Assembly (NCBI RefSeq): GCF_036311985.1
Contig: NZ_JAZDCJ010000040.1
Direction: 5' to 3' (one strand)
From: JAZDCJ01 sp036311985
Lineage (GTDB): Bacteria; Actinomycetota; Actinomycetes; Actinomycetales; Micrococcaceae
Length of the DNA: 26,591 bases
Shown here: positions 1 to 6,491 of the stretch, piece after piece
How the letters are laid out: each line of letters starts with the position of its first letter
Position numbering within the stretch: the stretch's first letter is position 1
Notes under the pieces: model-generated
What the model saw: only the letters and a program-made list of their open reading frames with translations
Told to the model about the DNA's origin: nothing
Databases searched by the model: none
Translations under genes and position numbers: made by a program

Positions 1-74
1 AACCACCCGAAACACGGGGGTAGTAGGGCCCCTGACGGGGAGCCTCCCGCCCCCCCGGGCCGGTTCTGCGGGTC

Positions 75-920
75 CTACTCGAAGTCGCTCACGGCCGGGT
101 CGGCACCGATGCGGCCGTCCGCGCCGCGGTCCAGGGCGTCGATCGCGGCGACGTCGGCGGCCTCGAGGACGACGGCGCTCGCCTGCCAGTTCTCGACGAT
201 GCGCGAGGGCGTCTCCGACTTCGGGATGACGACGAGGCCGTGGGCCAGGTGCCAGGCGATGACGACCTGGGCCGGGGTGGCGCCGTGCTTCGCGGCGATC
301 TCCCCGAGGACCGGGTTGGCCAGGAGGTCGGAGCCCTGGCCGAGCGGGGACCACGACTGGTGGAGGATGCCGCGGTAGGCGGCGTACTCGCGCAGCTCGG
401 TCTGGGGGAAGTACGGGTGGGTCTCCACCTGGTGGATCGCCGGCGCCACGCCCGTGGCCTCCTCGATCTCGCGCAGCGCCTCGACCGTGAAGTTGCAGAC
501 GCCGATGGACTTCACGCGGCCGGACTTCTGCAGCTCGACGAGGGCCTTCCACGTCTCGACGTGCTTGCCGCGCTGCGGCTGCAGCCAGTGGATCAGGTAC
601 AGGTCCAGCGTCTGCAGGCCGAGGCGCTCCATGGAGGCGTCGAACGCCGCCAGGGTCTCCTCGTAGCCCTGGTCGGAGTTCCAGACCTTGGTGGTGATGA
701 AGAGCTCGGACGGGTCGATCCCGGACGCGGCAATCGCGCGGCCGACGCCGGCCTCGTTGCCGTAGATCCGGGCGGTGTCGATGTGGCGGTAGCCGGCCTC
801 GAAGGCCAGGCCGACGACCTTCTCGGCGACGTCGTCCTGCACCTTCCACACGCCGTATCCGAGCTGCGGGATGGTGTTGCCGTCGTTGAAGGTCAACACG
901 GGGGATGCGTAAGAAGTCAT
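75..920 (-). CDS. Aldo/keto reductase (AKR5-like, 2,5-diketogluconate reductase type)
   Basis: 281 residues, the normal length for a bacterial aldo/keto reductase: a cytosolic NADPH-dependent enzyme reducing aldehydes and ketones to alcohols. The catalytic tetrad is visible as D48 in HIDTA, Y53 in RIYGNE, K78 in ITTKVW and H111 in YLIHW. The motif GVCNF and the later IPKSETPSRI segment fit the family's NADPH-binding C-terminal half. An open frame continues upstream to 1463 but the extra residues are arginine/alanine shadow sequence, so I start at MTSYASPVL. That ATG lies 6 nt after a CAGGAT -10-like hexamer, suggesting a leaderless mRNA. The physiological substrate cannot be read from the sequence; diketogluconate, methylglyoxal or other aldehydes are all possible. 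Confidence 0.93.
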   Translation of the reverse strand: MTSYASPVLTFNDGNTIPQLGYGVWKVQDDVAEKVVGLAFEAGYRHIDTARIYGNEAGVGRAIAASGIDPSELFITTKVWNSDQGYEETLAAFDASMERLGLQTLDLYLIHWLQPQRGKHVETWKALVELQKSGRVKSIGVCNFTVEALREIEEATGVAPAIHQVETHPYFPQTELREYAAYRGILHQSWSPLGQGSDLLANPVLGEIAAKHGATPAQVVIAWHLAHGLVVIPKSETPSRIVENWQASAVVLEAADVAAIDALDRGADGRIGADPAVSDFE

Positions 921-932
921 GCGTCCATCCTG
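921..932 (-). promoter_or_regulatory. Probable leaderless promoter of the aldo/keto reductase
   Basis: Read on the minus strand, CAGGAT (932-927) is followed by six bases and the ATG at 920. The stretch 917-935 recurs with one mismatch at 1571-1589, again directly before an ATG, which supports it being a promoter-start cassette. No clear -35 hexamer is visible. Confidence 0.45.
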
Positions 933-1020
933 CCATCCGGGACCACGCGGGCTGCGGGCTTCGGCCCCCGTTACGCGCAGGGCGAAAAGATGCCCCGGGC
1001 AACCAATATGCCGGCCCCGG

Positions 1021-1497
1021 CTAGCCGCGGCTGCCGGCGGAGAGGGCCTCGGCGAGGGCGGCCTCGGCCTCGTGGACTCCCTCGGCGACGGCCTCGGCAC
1101 GGCGGCCGACGTTCTCCAGCCCGCCGCGTTCCAGCCCCAGGCGTTCGGCGTCGAGCCGGGCCATGGCGGCGGCCTGCGCGGCCGTGGCGAGGTCGTTCGC
1201 GGCGCGGGACAGGGCGCGGTGCACGGGTGAGAACGGGCCACCGGGGATGTTGAAGTCGGAGCTCGGCCGTACCCGCTGGGCCTCCTGGCACACGGCGCGC
1301 AAGCGCGGCTGCAGCTCCGCGAGCTCGTTGGCCACCACGACGAGGGCGTTGTAGAGCTCGTCGGACTCGATGCCCTCCAGGACCTGGTGGAAGCGGTCCA
1401 GGCCGCGGCCGAAGCGGTCGTGGGCGCGCCGCCACACCCCGGTCCCCAGCAGTTTGTCTTCACGGCGGGCGCCGCCCGTGATGCCGAACAAGCCCAC
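1021..1497 (-). CDS. Conserved hypothetical protein, helical, Micrococcaceae type
   Basis: 158 residues, starting MGLFGITGGARRED and continuing through LLGTGVWRRAHDR. No transmembrane segment or signal peptide is apparent. The body looks almost entirely alpha-helical, with alanine/glutamate/leucine-rich C-terminal helices that could form a coiled coil (about residues 105-155). I recall similar proteins with the LLGTGVWRRAHDRF-type opening in Arthrobacter genomes, annotated only as hypothetical; that is memory, not a search. The GTG start at 1497 is chosen because the MGLFG opening fits those relatives. It has no obvious ribosome binding site and lies 2 nt after the stop of a short upstream ORF (1500-1574), so translation may be coupled. 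Function unknown. Confidence 0.75.
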   Translation of the reverse strand: MGLFGITGGARREDKLLGTGVWRRAHDRFGRGLDRFHQVLEGIESDELYNALVVVANELAELQPRLRAVCQEAQRVRPSSDFNIPGGPFSPVHRALSRAANDLATAAQAAAMARLDAERLGLERGGLENVGRRAEAVAEGVHEAEAALAEALSAGSRG

Positions 1498-1499
1498 GG

Positions 1500-1574
1500 T
1501 CAGGCGTGCCGACCCGGCCCGACGGCGCGGCGGGGCCCGCTCCGGACCTCCGCTGCCGCCTGGGTTTCACTCAT
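1500..1574 (-). CDS. Possible 24-residue leader ORF upstream of the 1021-1497 gene
   Basis: An ATG at 1574 begins MSETQAAAEV and runs 24 codons to a TGA at 1500-1502, 2 nt before the GTG of the conserved hypothetical. The ATG sits in the same 19-nt context that precedes the aldo/keto reductase start (one mismatch). If that context is a leaderless promoter, ribosomes would load on this ORF first and the downstream GTG would depend on reinitiation. Alternatives: the sequence is simply 5' untranslated leader, or an indel separates this ATG from the main frame. The peptide resembles nothing I know. Confidence 0.35.
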   Translation of the reverse strand: MSETQAAAEVRSGPRRAVGPGRHA

Positions 1575-1586
1575 GCGTCCATCTTG
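1575..1586 (-). promoter_or_regulatory. Probable leaderless promoter for the leader ORF and conserved hypothetical
   Basis: CAAGAT (1586-1581, minus strand) lies six bases before the ATG at 1574, matching the arrangement at 921-932. This places the likely transcript start about 77 nt upstream of the GTG at 1497. Confidence 0.4.
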
Positions 1587-1621
1587 CCACGGCGCGCGGC
1601 GCCGGGAGGGCGGCCGGACGC

Positions 1622-1668
1622 GGCAGGGCCCCGGGATGCGGAGTTCCCTCCACCCCCGGGGCCCTGCC
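1622..1668 (-). terminator. Terminator of the cstA-ybdD operon
   Basis: A perfect 14-bp GC-rich stem (1622-1635 with 1655-1668) and a 19-nt loop lie 13 nt beyond the ybdD stop. There is no T-run, as is common in actinobacterial terminators. Confidence 0.75.
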
Positions 1669-1680
1669 CATGCGGTGCGC

Positions 1681-1953
1681 TCAGCAGCAGCGCCCTTGCG
1701 GGTTGGCGTCCTCGGCGTCCATCTTCTCGCGCCAGAACTGCCGCTCGCCCAGGGGCTCGACCCCGGGATGGACGGCCCGGTGGTGCGCGACGTACTTCTT
1801 GTACGCGTCCGCGCCCATCATGCCCTCGAGGTACCAGACGAGGCCCCGCCAACCGCCCACGACGGCGCGGACGACGACGGAGCCGGGCCCCGGCGTCGTC
1901 CGCCCGGTCCCGTCCGCCGCGCCCGACGCGACGCCCGGGGTGCCGGCGGCCAC
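1681..1953 (-). CDS. ybdD: YbdD/YjiX family small protein
   Basis: 90 residues. The C-terminal half carries the family signature: a WRGLVWYLEG helix, then MGADAYKKYVAHHRAVHPG, an FWREKMDAED segment and the terminal GRCC. In enterobacteria the homologues YbdD and YjiX are encoded directly downstream of the CstA and BtsT transporters and are thought to assist them; the biochemical role is unclear. Here the GTG start follows the cstA stop by 2 nt (TAG, CC, GTG), so translation is almost certainly coupled. The N-terminal 35 residues are alanine/glycine/proline-rich and longer than in E. coli, so the true start could be internal, although no better ribosome binding site is seen. The open frame running back into cstA is shadow sequence. 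Confidence 0.88.
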   Translation of the reverse strand: MAAGTPGVASGAADGTGRTTPGPGSVVVRAVVGGWRGLVWYLEGMMGADAYKKYVAHHRAVHPGVEPLGERQFWREKMDAEDANPQGRCC

Positions 1954-1955
1954 GG

Positions 1956-4202
1956 CTAGTGCCCGCCCCGCTGCGGCTGCAGCTCGGCCGGAAGGGCGCG
2001 CCACTGGGCGTCGAGCTCCTTCTCCGCCGGGCTGGAGATGAGGCCGGACGGGGCGTAGAACTTGGACTCGACGCGCGGGTCCTCGTTGTCGCTGCCGCCC
2101 TTGCCGCGCCACGAGCGGATCGTGGCCAGCACGGCCGTGACGATCACGATCAGGGCCAGGGTCACGAAGACGATCGAGAGCGTGCCCTGGACCGTGGTGT
2201 TGCGGACCACGGCCTCCATGGCCTCGACGCTGCGCGCCGTGCCGAAGCTCGTCTCCCCGTTGGCGAGCGCCTCGCGGAACGCGGCGTTCTGCGCCCAGTA
2301 GCCGACGGCCGGGACCGGGGAGAAGATCTTGTACAGCGACGCCGTGACGGTCACGACGGTCGCGAACGCCAGCGGCAGGACCACGATCCACAGGTACTTG
2401 AAGTTGCCCTTCTTCGCGACGATCGCCATGACCACCGCGAGCGCGATCGCCGCGAGCAACTGGTTGGCGATGCCGAAGAGCGGGAAGAACGTGTTGATGC
2501 CGCCCAAGGGGTCCGTCACCCCGAGGATCAGGATGTACCCCCAGCCGGCGACCATGACCGCGGTACACAACCACGCCCCTGGTCTCCACGAGGTGTCCTT
2601 GAACTTCGGGATGAAGTTGCCGATGGTGTCCTGCAGCATAAAGCGCGCCACGCGGGTGCCCGCGTCGACGGCCGTGAGGATGAAGAGCGCCTCGAACATG
2701 ATGGCGAAGTGGTACCAGAAGGCCATCATGCCCGGGCCGCCGAACCACTGGCCCATGATGACGGCGATGCCGACCGCGAGGGTCGGGGCGCCGCCCGTGC
2801 GGGAGACCACCGATTCCTCGCCGACGTCGGAGGCGAGCCCCGTGAGCATCTCGGGGGTCAGGTTCACCCCGGCCAGGCCCAGCGAGTTCACGAACGCCAC
2901 CGCGCCCTCCACGGTGCCGCCCGTCGCGGCCGCCGAGGAGTTCATCGCGAAGTAGATGCCGCGGTCGATCGAGATCGCCGCGACGAGCGCCATGATGGCC
3001 ACGAAGGACTCCATGAGCATGCCGCCGTAGCCGAGGAAGCGGGTCTGCCGCTCCTTCTCGACCATCTTCGGGGTGGTGCCGGAGGAGATGAGCGCGTGGA
3101 AGCCGGACAAGGCGCCGCACGCGATCGTCACGAAGAGGAACGGGAAGAGGGATCCCGACACCACCGGGCCGTCGTCGCGGGAGGCGAACTCGGAGATCGC
3201 CGGGACGGAGATGTCAGGGCGGATCACGACGATCGCCACCGCGAGCAGCGCGATCACGCCGATCTTCATGAACGTCGAGAGGTAGTCACGCGGGGCCAGC
3301 AGGAGCCAGACCGGCAGGACGGCGGCGACGAAGCCGTAGACGATGATGCCCCAGGCGATCACGGTGCGGTCCAGGTGGAACAGCTCGGAACCCCACGCGG
3401 ACTCGGCGACCCAGCGCCCGGAGATGATCGCGAACATCAGCAGCACGAAGCCGATGATGGAGACCTCCATGACCTTGCCCGGGCGGATGAAGCGCAGGTA
3501 GACGCCCATGAAGAGCGCGATCGGGATGGTCAGCGCCACGGAGTAGACGCCCCATGCGGACTCGCCGAGGGCGTTGACCACGACGAGGGCCAGGATGGCG
3601 ACGATGATGATCATGATCGCCAGGGTGGCGATGAGGGCGGCGGTGCCGCCGATGAGGCCGAGCTCCTCGCGGGCCATCTGGCCCAGCGAGCGGCCGCCGC
3701 GGCGCATGGAGAAGTGCATGACCAGGTAGTCCTGCACCGCGCCGGCGAGCACGACGCCGACGATGATCCAGATGGTGCCGGGGAGGTAGCCCATCTGGGC
3801 GGCCAGCACGGGGCCGACGAGCGGTCCGGCGCCGGCGATCGCGGCGAAGTGGTGGCCGAACAGCACACGCCGGTCGGTGGGCATGAAGTCCTTGCCGTTG
3901 GAGTTGTACTCCGCCGGCGTCGCGCGCGTGTCGTCCGGGCGGGCGATCTTGCGCTCGATGAACTTCGAGTAGAAGCGGTAGGCGACCAGGTAGGTGCAGA
4001 CTGCCGCGAAGACGAACCAGATGGCGTTGATGGTCTCGCCGCGGCTGATGGCCAGCACGCCCCAGGCGACGCCGCCCAGGAGCGCGATGGCCACCCAGAG
4101 GGCGATCTTGGCCGGCGTCCAGCGCCGTTCCTCCGCCTCCGCGATGGCGGGATCGACGGCGGCGGGAGGCAGCTCCTGCGCCGGTTTGTTCTGTGAACTC
4201 AT
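1956..4202 (-). CDS. cstA: Carbon starvation protein CstA (pyruvate/peptide transporter)
   Basis: 748 residues, an integral membrane protein of the CstA family with about 16-18 hydrophobic segments. Characteristic stretches are the DRRVLFGHHFAAIAGAGPL block and the LVGPVLAAQMGYLPGTIW continuation, both before residue 150, then GALSGFHALISSGTTPKM and GGINTFFPLFGIANQLLA further on. CstA members import pyruvate and have been linked to peptide uptake on carbon limitation. The N-terminus is a cytosolic, alanine/proline-rich tail of about 30 residues. The ATG at 4202 is preceded by GCAGAGG, a modest ribosome binding site. It is followed within 2 nt by ybdD, the usual partner, and closed by a terminator, so the two form an operon. 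A long open frame on the opposite strand (1506-4196) is a codon-bias shadow. Confidence 0.96.
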   Translation of the reverse strand: MSSQNKPAQELPPAAVDPAIAEAEERRWTPAKIALWVAIALLGGVAWGVLAISRGETINAIWFVFAAVCTYLVAYRFYSKFIERKIARPDDTRATPAEYNSNGKDFMPTDRRVLFGHHFAAIAGAGPLVGPVLAAQMGYLPGTIWIIVGVVLAGAVQDYLVMHFSMRRGGRSLGQMAREELGLIGGTAALIATLAIMIIIVAILALVVVNALGESAWGVYSVALTIPIALFMGVYLRFIRPGKVMEVSIIGFVLLMFAIISGRWVAESAWGSELFHLDRTVIAWGIIVYGFVAAVLPVWLLLAPRDYLSTFMKIGVIALLAVAIVVIRPDISVPAISEFASRDDGPVVSGSLFPFLFVTIACGALSGFHALISSGTTPKMVEKERQTRFLGYGGMLMESFVAIMALVAAISIDRGIYFAMNSSAAATGGTVEGAVAFVNSLGLAGVNLTPEMLTGLASDVGEESVVSRTGGAPTLAVGIAVIMGQWFGGPGMMAFWYHFAIMFEALFILTAVDAGTRVARFMLQDTIGNFIPKFKDTSWRPGAWLCTAVMVAGWGYILILGVTDPLGGINTFFPLFGIANQLLAAIALAVVMAIVAKKGNFKYLWIVVLPLAFATVVTVTASLYKIFSPVPAVGYWAQNAAFREALANGETSFGTARSVEAMEAVVRNTTVQGTLSIVFVTLALIVIVTAVLATIRSWRGKGGSDNEDPRVESKFYAPSGLISSPAEKELDAQWRALPAELQPQRGGH

Positions 4203-4231
4203 GGTTGAAACCTCTGCGTCTCAAGGATCGA

Positions 4232-4262
4232 GGACCGGTGTGCGGCGCCTCAGCCGCGGTCC
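4232..4262 (-). promoter_or_regulatory. Stem-loop in the cstA mRNA leader
   Basis: GGACC (4232-4236) pairs with GGTCC (4258-4262) and GCGGC (4242-4246) with GCCGC (4253-4257), leaving a 5-nt bulge and a 6-nt loop. It lies 30-60 nt before the cstA start. It could tune translation or mRNA stability, or be incidental in GC-rich DNA. Confidence 0.35.
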
Positions 4263-4269
4263 GCCAGCT

Positions 4270-4298
4270 ACGTTACCCCCGACAACGGATTCGGTCAC
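4270..4298 (-). promoter_or_regulatory. Candidate cstA promoter
   Basis: On the minus strand GTGACC (4298-4293) and TAACGT (4275-4270) are 17 nt apart. The -10 ends just before the leader stem-loop. A TGTGA half-site overlaps the -35, which could suit a CRP/GlxR-type regulator, but the second half-site is poor. Confidence 0.4.
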
Positions 4299-4338
4299 AT
4301 GGTGGCGCGATGCCGGTCACCGCGGTGCGTGGCCACAC

Positions 4339-5325
4339 TCACATCGTGAGCAGCACCTTGCCGCGGTGGCTGCCGGAGTCGAAGTACTCGTGGGCGTCGC
4401 GGACCTGTGCCAGGGGGTAGGTGCGGTCCGTCGTGGCGCGCAGCGCCCCGGAGGCGAGCAGGGGCCAGACGTGTAAGTGGACCTGCCGCATGATCTCCGC
4501 CTTCTCGGCGGCGGGGCGGGCGCGCAGGGTCGTGCCGATGACGCGGGCGCGGCGGCGCATGAGCAGCCCCAGGTCCAGCTCGGCGCGCGCACCGCCGAGC
4601 AGCCCGATGACCACGAGCCGGCCGCCCGTGGCGAGGGAGTCGAGGTTCCTGGCGAGGTACTTGGCCCCGACGACGTCGAGGACCACGTCCGCGCCGTGGC
4701 CGCCCGTGCGCTCCCGCAGCGCCGCGGGGAAGTCCTCGCGCGTGTAGTCGATCAGGTGGTCGGCGCCGAGGGATCGGGCGAACTCGAGCTTCTCGGGCGA
4801 GCTGCCCGTCACGGCCACCGTGCAGCCGAGCGCCTTGAGGATCTGGATAGCGGCGGCGCCGATCCCGCCCGAGGCGCCGTGGACCAGGACGGTGTCGCCG
4901 CGGGCCGCCCCGGCCTCCATGACCAGGTTGGACCACACGGTCGCCGCGACCTCGGGCAGCCCGGCGGCCTCCGTCAGGCCCACCCCGTCCGGCACGGGCA
5001 GGACCTGGCCGACCGGCACCGCGGCGTACTCCGCATAGCCACCCGAGGCGAGCAGCGCGCAGACGGGGGCACCGGCGTCGTATGCCTCGACGCCGTCGCC
5101 GACGGCCGCGACCGTCCCCGAGACCTCGAGCCCCGGGATGTCCGACTCCCCCGGTGGCGGCGGGTAGACGCCGCGGCGCTGCTGCACGTCGGCGCGGTTC
5201 AGGCCGGCGGCGGCGACCTTGATCAGCACGTGCCCCGGGTCCGCCTCGGGCCGGGGGCGCTCGACGACGCGGATCACCTCGTGGCCGCCGCTGCTGGTGT
5301 ACTCGATGGCGTTCATCGTGGCCAC
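4339..5325 (-). CDS. NAD(P)H quinone oxidoreductase, PIG3/QOR-type medium-chain reductase
   Basis: 328 residues, a zinc-free medium-chain dehydrogenase/reductase that should reduce quinones or enones with NADPH. The N-terminal GroES-like domain carries GLNRADVQQRRGVYPPPPG and the PGLEVSGTVAAVG motif. The Rossmann domain carries VLVHGASGGIGAAAIQ, and later GADVVLDVVG and GGRLVVIGLLGG. The PPPPG and LNRADVQQR stretches are typical of the PIG3 branch. The GTG at 5325 is chosen because AGGAGG lies 5 nt before it; MNAIEY (ATG 5316) or an ATG at 5346 upstream are less well placed. The very long upstream frame is read antisense through a tRNA gene and is not coding. Its -10 overlaps that of the divergent tRNA gene. 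Confidence 0.92.
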   Translation of the reverse strand: MATMNAIEYTSSGGHEVIRVVERPRPEADPGHVLIKVAAAGLNRADVQQRRGVYPPPPGESDIPGLEVSGTVAAVGDGVEAYDAGAPVCALLASGGYAEYAAVPVGQVLPVPDGVGLTEAAGLPEVAATVWSNLVMEAGAARGDTVLVHGASGGIGAAAIQILKALGCTVAVTGSSPEKLEFARSLGADHLIDYTREDFPAALRERTGGHGADVVLDVVGAKYLARNLDSLATGGRLVVIGLLGGARAELDLGLLMRRRARVIGTTLRARPAAEKAEIMRQVHLHVWPLLASGALRATTDRTYPLAQVRDAHEYFDSGSHRGKVLLTM

Positions 5326-5386
5326 TACTGCCTCCTGCTGGGTCATGGACCCGCCCGGCCCGCACAGGGGCCGCACGGGTGATCGG

Positions 5387-5393
5387 TATAGTA
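5387..5393. promoter_or_regulatory. Overlapping back-to-back -10 elements for tRNA-Ser(UGA) and the quinone oxidoreductase
   Basis: TATAGT (5387-5392) on the plus strand lies 9 nt before the tRNA 5' end. TACTAT on the minus strand (5393-5388) reads from nearly the same base pairs and would give the oxidoreductase a leader of about 55 nt with an AGGAGG site. No good -35 is seen on either side. Confidence 0.5.
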
Positions 5394-5401
5394 GGGCCGT
5401 T

Positions 5402-5489
5402 GGAAGGTTGTCCGAGCGGCCTAAGGAGCTGGTCTTGAAAACCAGTGTGCGGCAACCCCGCACCAAGGGTTCAAATCCCTTACCTTCCG
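5402..5489 (+). tRNA. tRNA-Ser (anticodon UGA)
   Basis: An 88-nt class II tRNA. The acceptor stem GGAAGGT pairs with ACCTTCC (5482-5488), followed by discriminator G at 5489. The anticodon stem CTGGT/ACCAG encloses the loop CTTGAAA, giving anticodon TGA at 5436-5438. A variable arm rich in GC and the T-arm AAGGG-TTCAAAT-CCCTT follow. The 3' CCA is not encoded. Confidence 0.96.
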
Positions 5490-5495
5490 CGTCAT

Positions 5496-5533
5496 CAAAG
5501 GGAAGTAGCGGCTTCGGCGGCTGCTTCCCTTTG
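5496..5533 (+). terminator. Terminator downstream of tRNA-Ser(UGA)
   Basis: A 14-pair stem (one G-T) from 5496-5509 with 5520-5533, capped by a C(TTCG)G tetraloop, begins 7 nt after the tRNA. No T-run follows. It may also serve the convergent GNAT gene. Confidence 0.75.
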
Positions 5534-5597
5534 TCATGGGTCGCCCGATTCCGGCCGAAGTGTGGCCACAGTGTGGCCGCTGGTTCACGAGCCCGGC

Positions 5598-6269
5598 TCA
5601 GTCGCCCGCCGCCGGACCGCCGAAGAGCTCCGGCACCAAGGCGCGCAGCAGCTCCCCGCGCAGCCCCACCGTATCCGTCTCCCAGAACACCTCCGGGTAG
5701 ACGAGCGCGCCCGCGACCGGCGGCGCCCCGGCGTCGTCCTCGGCGCCCGTCCTGGCCACCATGAACGCCGCGTCGGGGATCCTCGCCGAGGGCTTCGCAA
5801 AGCCCTCCCCGACGCCGGGGCGGAAGCCCAGCTTCGGGTAGAACGAGGGCGCCCCCTCCAGGAACACGAGCCGGTAGCCCGCCGCGCCGGACGCCTCGAG
5901 CGCCCCCCGGACGAGCGCCTGCCCGATCCCCCGTCCCTGCCACGCCGGGTCGACGGCGAGCGGGCTGAGCACGAGCACGTGGTGAAGCTCCTCGACCGCG
6001 TCGACGTAGGCGCGCGTCAGGCCGACGTGGCCCACGGGCCCGTCCGGCGCCACGGCGACGAGCTCGAAGCCGCGTCCCTCGTCCCAGAGCCCCCGCAGCC
6101 GCTCCACGAGCGCGGCGACGGTCCTGCCCTCCTCCGGATCGGCGGCACCGAAGGCGGAGCGGACGACGCCGGACACCGCCTCGCGCTCGGCTCCTCCGGG
6201 GAGCGGGGGCCTGATGGTCCAGTCCCGGGGGTCGAGGGGTGCCAGCTGCTCGGGATCCGCTTCGCTCAT
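5598..6269 (-). CDS. GNAT family N-acetyltransferase
   Basis: 223 residues. The GNAT fold is seen in the central block: VLSPLAVDPAWQGRGIGQAL contains the acetyl-CoA pyrophosphate-binding loop (Q/R-x-x-G-x-G), followed by a helix, then VFLEGAPSFYPKLGFRPG, the typical beta-6/alpha-4 segment of YhbS-like enzymes. The C-terminal FEV-like region (GALVYPEVFWE) also occurs in that group. It presumably transfers acetyl from acetyl-CoA to a small amine; the acceptor is not predictable. The ATG at 6269 lies 6 nt after a TAGGAT hexamer with no ribosome binding site, so the transcript is probably leaderless. It faces the tRNA-Ser gene across a terminator. Confidence 0.9.
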   Translation of the reverse strand: MSEADPEQLAPLDPRDWTIRPPLPGGAEREAVSGVVRSAFGAADPEEGRTVAALVERLRGLWDEGRGFELVAVAPDGPVGHVGLTRAYVDAVEELHHVLVLSPLAVDPAWQGRGIGQALVRGALEASGAAGYRLVFLEGAPSFYPKLGFRPGVGEGFAKPSARIPDAAFMVARTGAEDDAGAPPVAGALVYPEVFWETDTVGLRGELLRALVPELFGGPAAGD

Positions 6270-6275
6270 GCCGCG

Positions 6276-6281
6276 ATCCTA
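6276..6281 (-). promoter_or_regulatory. -10 element of the leaderless GNAT gene
   Basis: TAGGAT on the minus strand, six bases before the ATG at 6269. A recognisable -35 is absent. Confidence 0.5.
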
Positions 6282-6409
6282 GCGAAGCCGGGGTTTCGGC
6301 CGCGCGGGGCCTTGTGTAGGATCCGGAATACTCGATAACACCAGCTGTGAACCTTGGGGATGCCTGCGTCACGATGGCGCACGGCCCGGTCAATCCGATT
6401 CCACCGGCC

Positions 6410-6431
6410 GTCCACGAACCGTTCACTTGCG
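6410..6431 (+). promoter_or_regulatory. PHO-box-like direct repeat upstream of the nuclease/nucleotidase
   Basis: Two adjacent 11-nt units, GTCCACGAACC and GTTCACTTGCG, lie 61-82 nt before the start codon. The first seven bases match the GTTCACC core of actinobacterial PhoP sites at 5 and 6 positions. The downstream gene releases phosphate from DNA, which fits PhoP control. A -10 in the expected place is not evident, so this is tentative. Confidence 0.4.
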
Positions 6432-6491
6432 GCTGTTTGGCTCGTCGGGGCCCCGCCCGCGGGCAGCCAGCCACCCACTTCGAAGCGAAGG

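Noticed and set aside
1..74. Possible terminator after the aldo/keto reductase
   Set aside because: Only short 4-5 bp stems among C and G runs; nothing I can support.
1506..4196. 896-residue open frame on the plus strand opposite cstA
   Set aside because: Composition is dominated by Arg/Asp/His/Glu typical of the antisense of a GC-rich gene; the minus strand carries a clear CstA.
6354..6491. Upstream ATG at 6354 for the nuclease/nucleotidase
   Set aside because: It would put 46 residues before a well-formed signal peptide and would overlap the PHO-box-like repeats.
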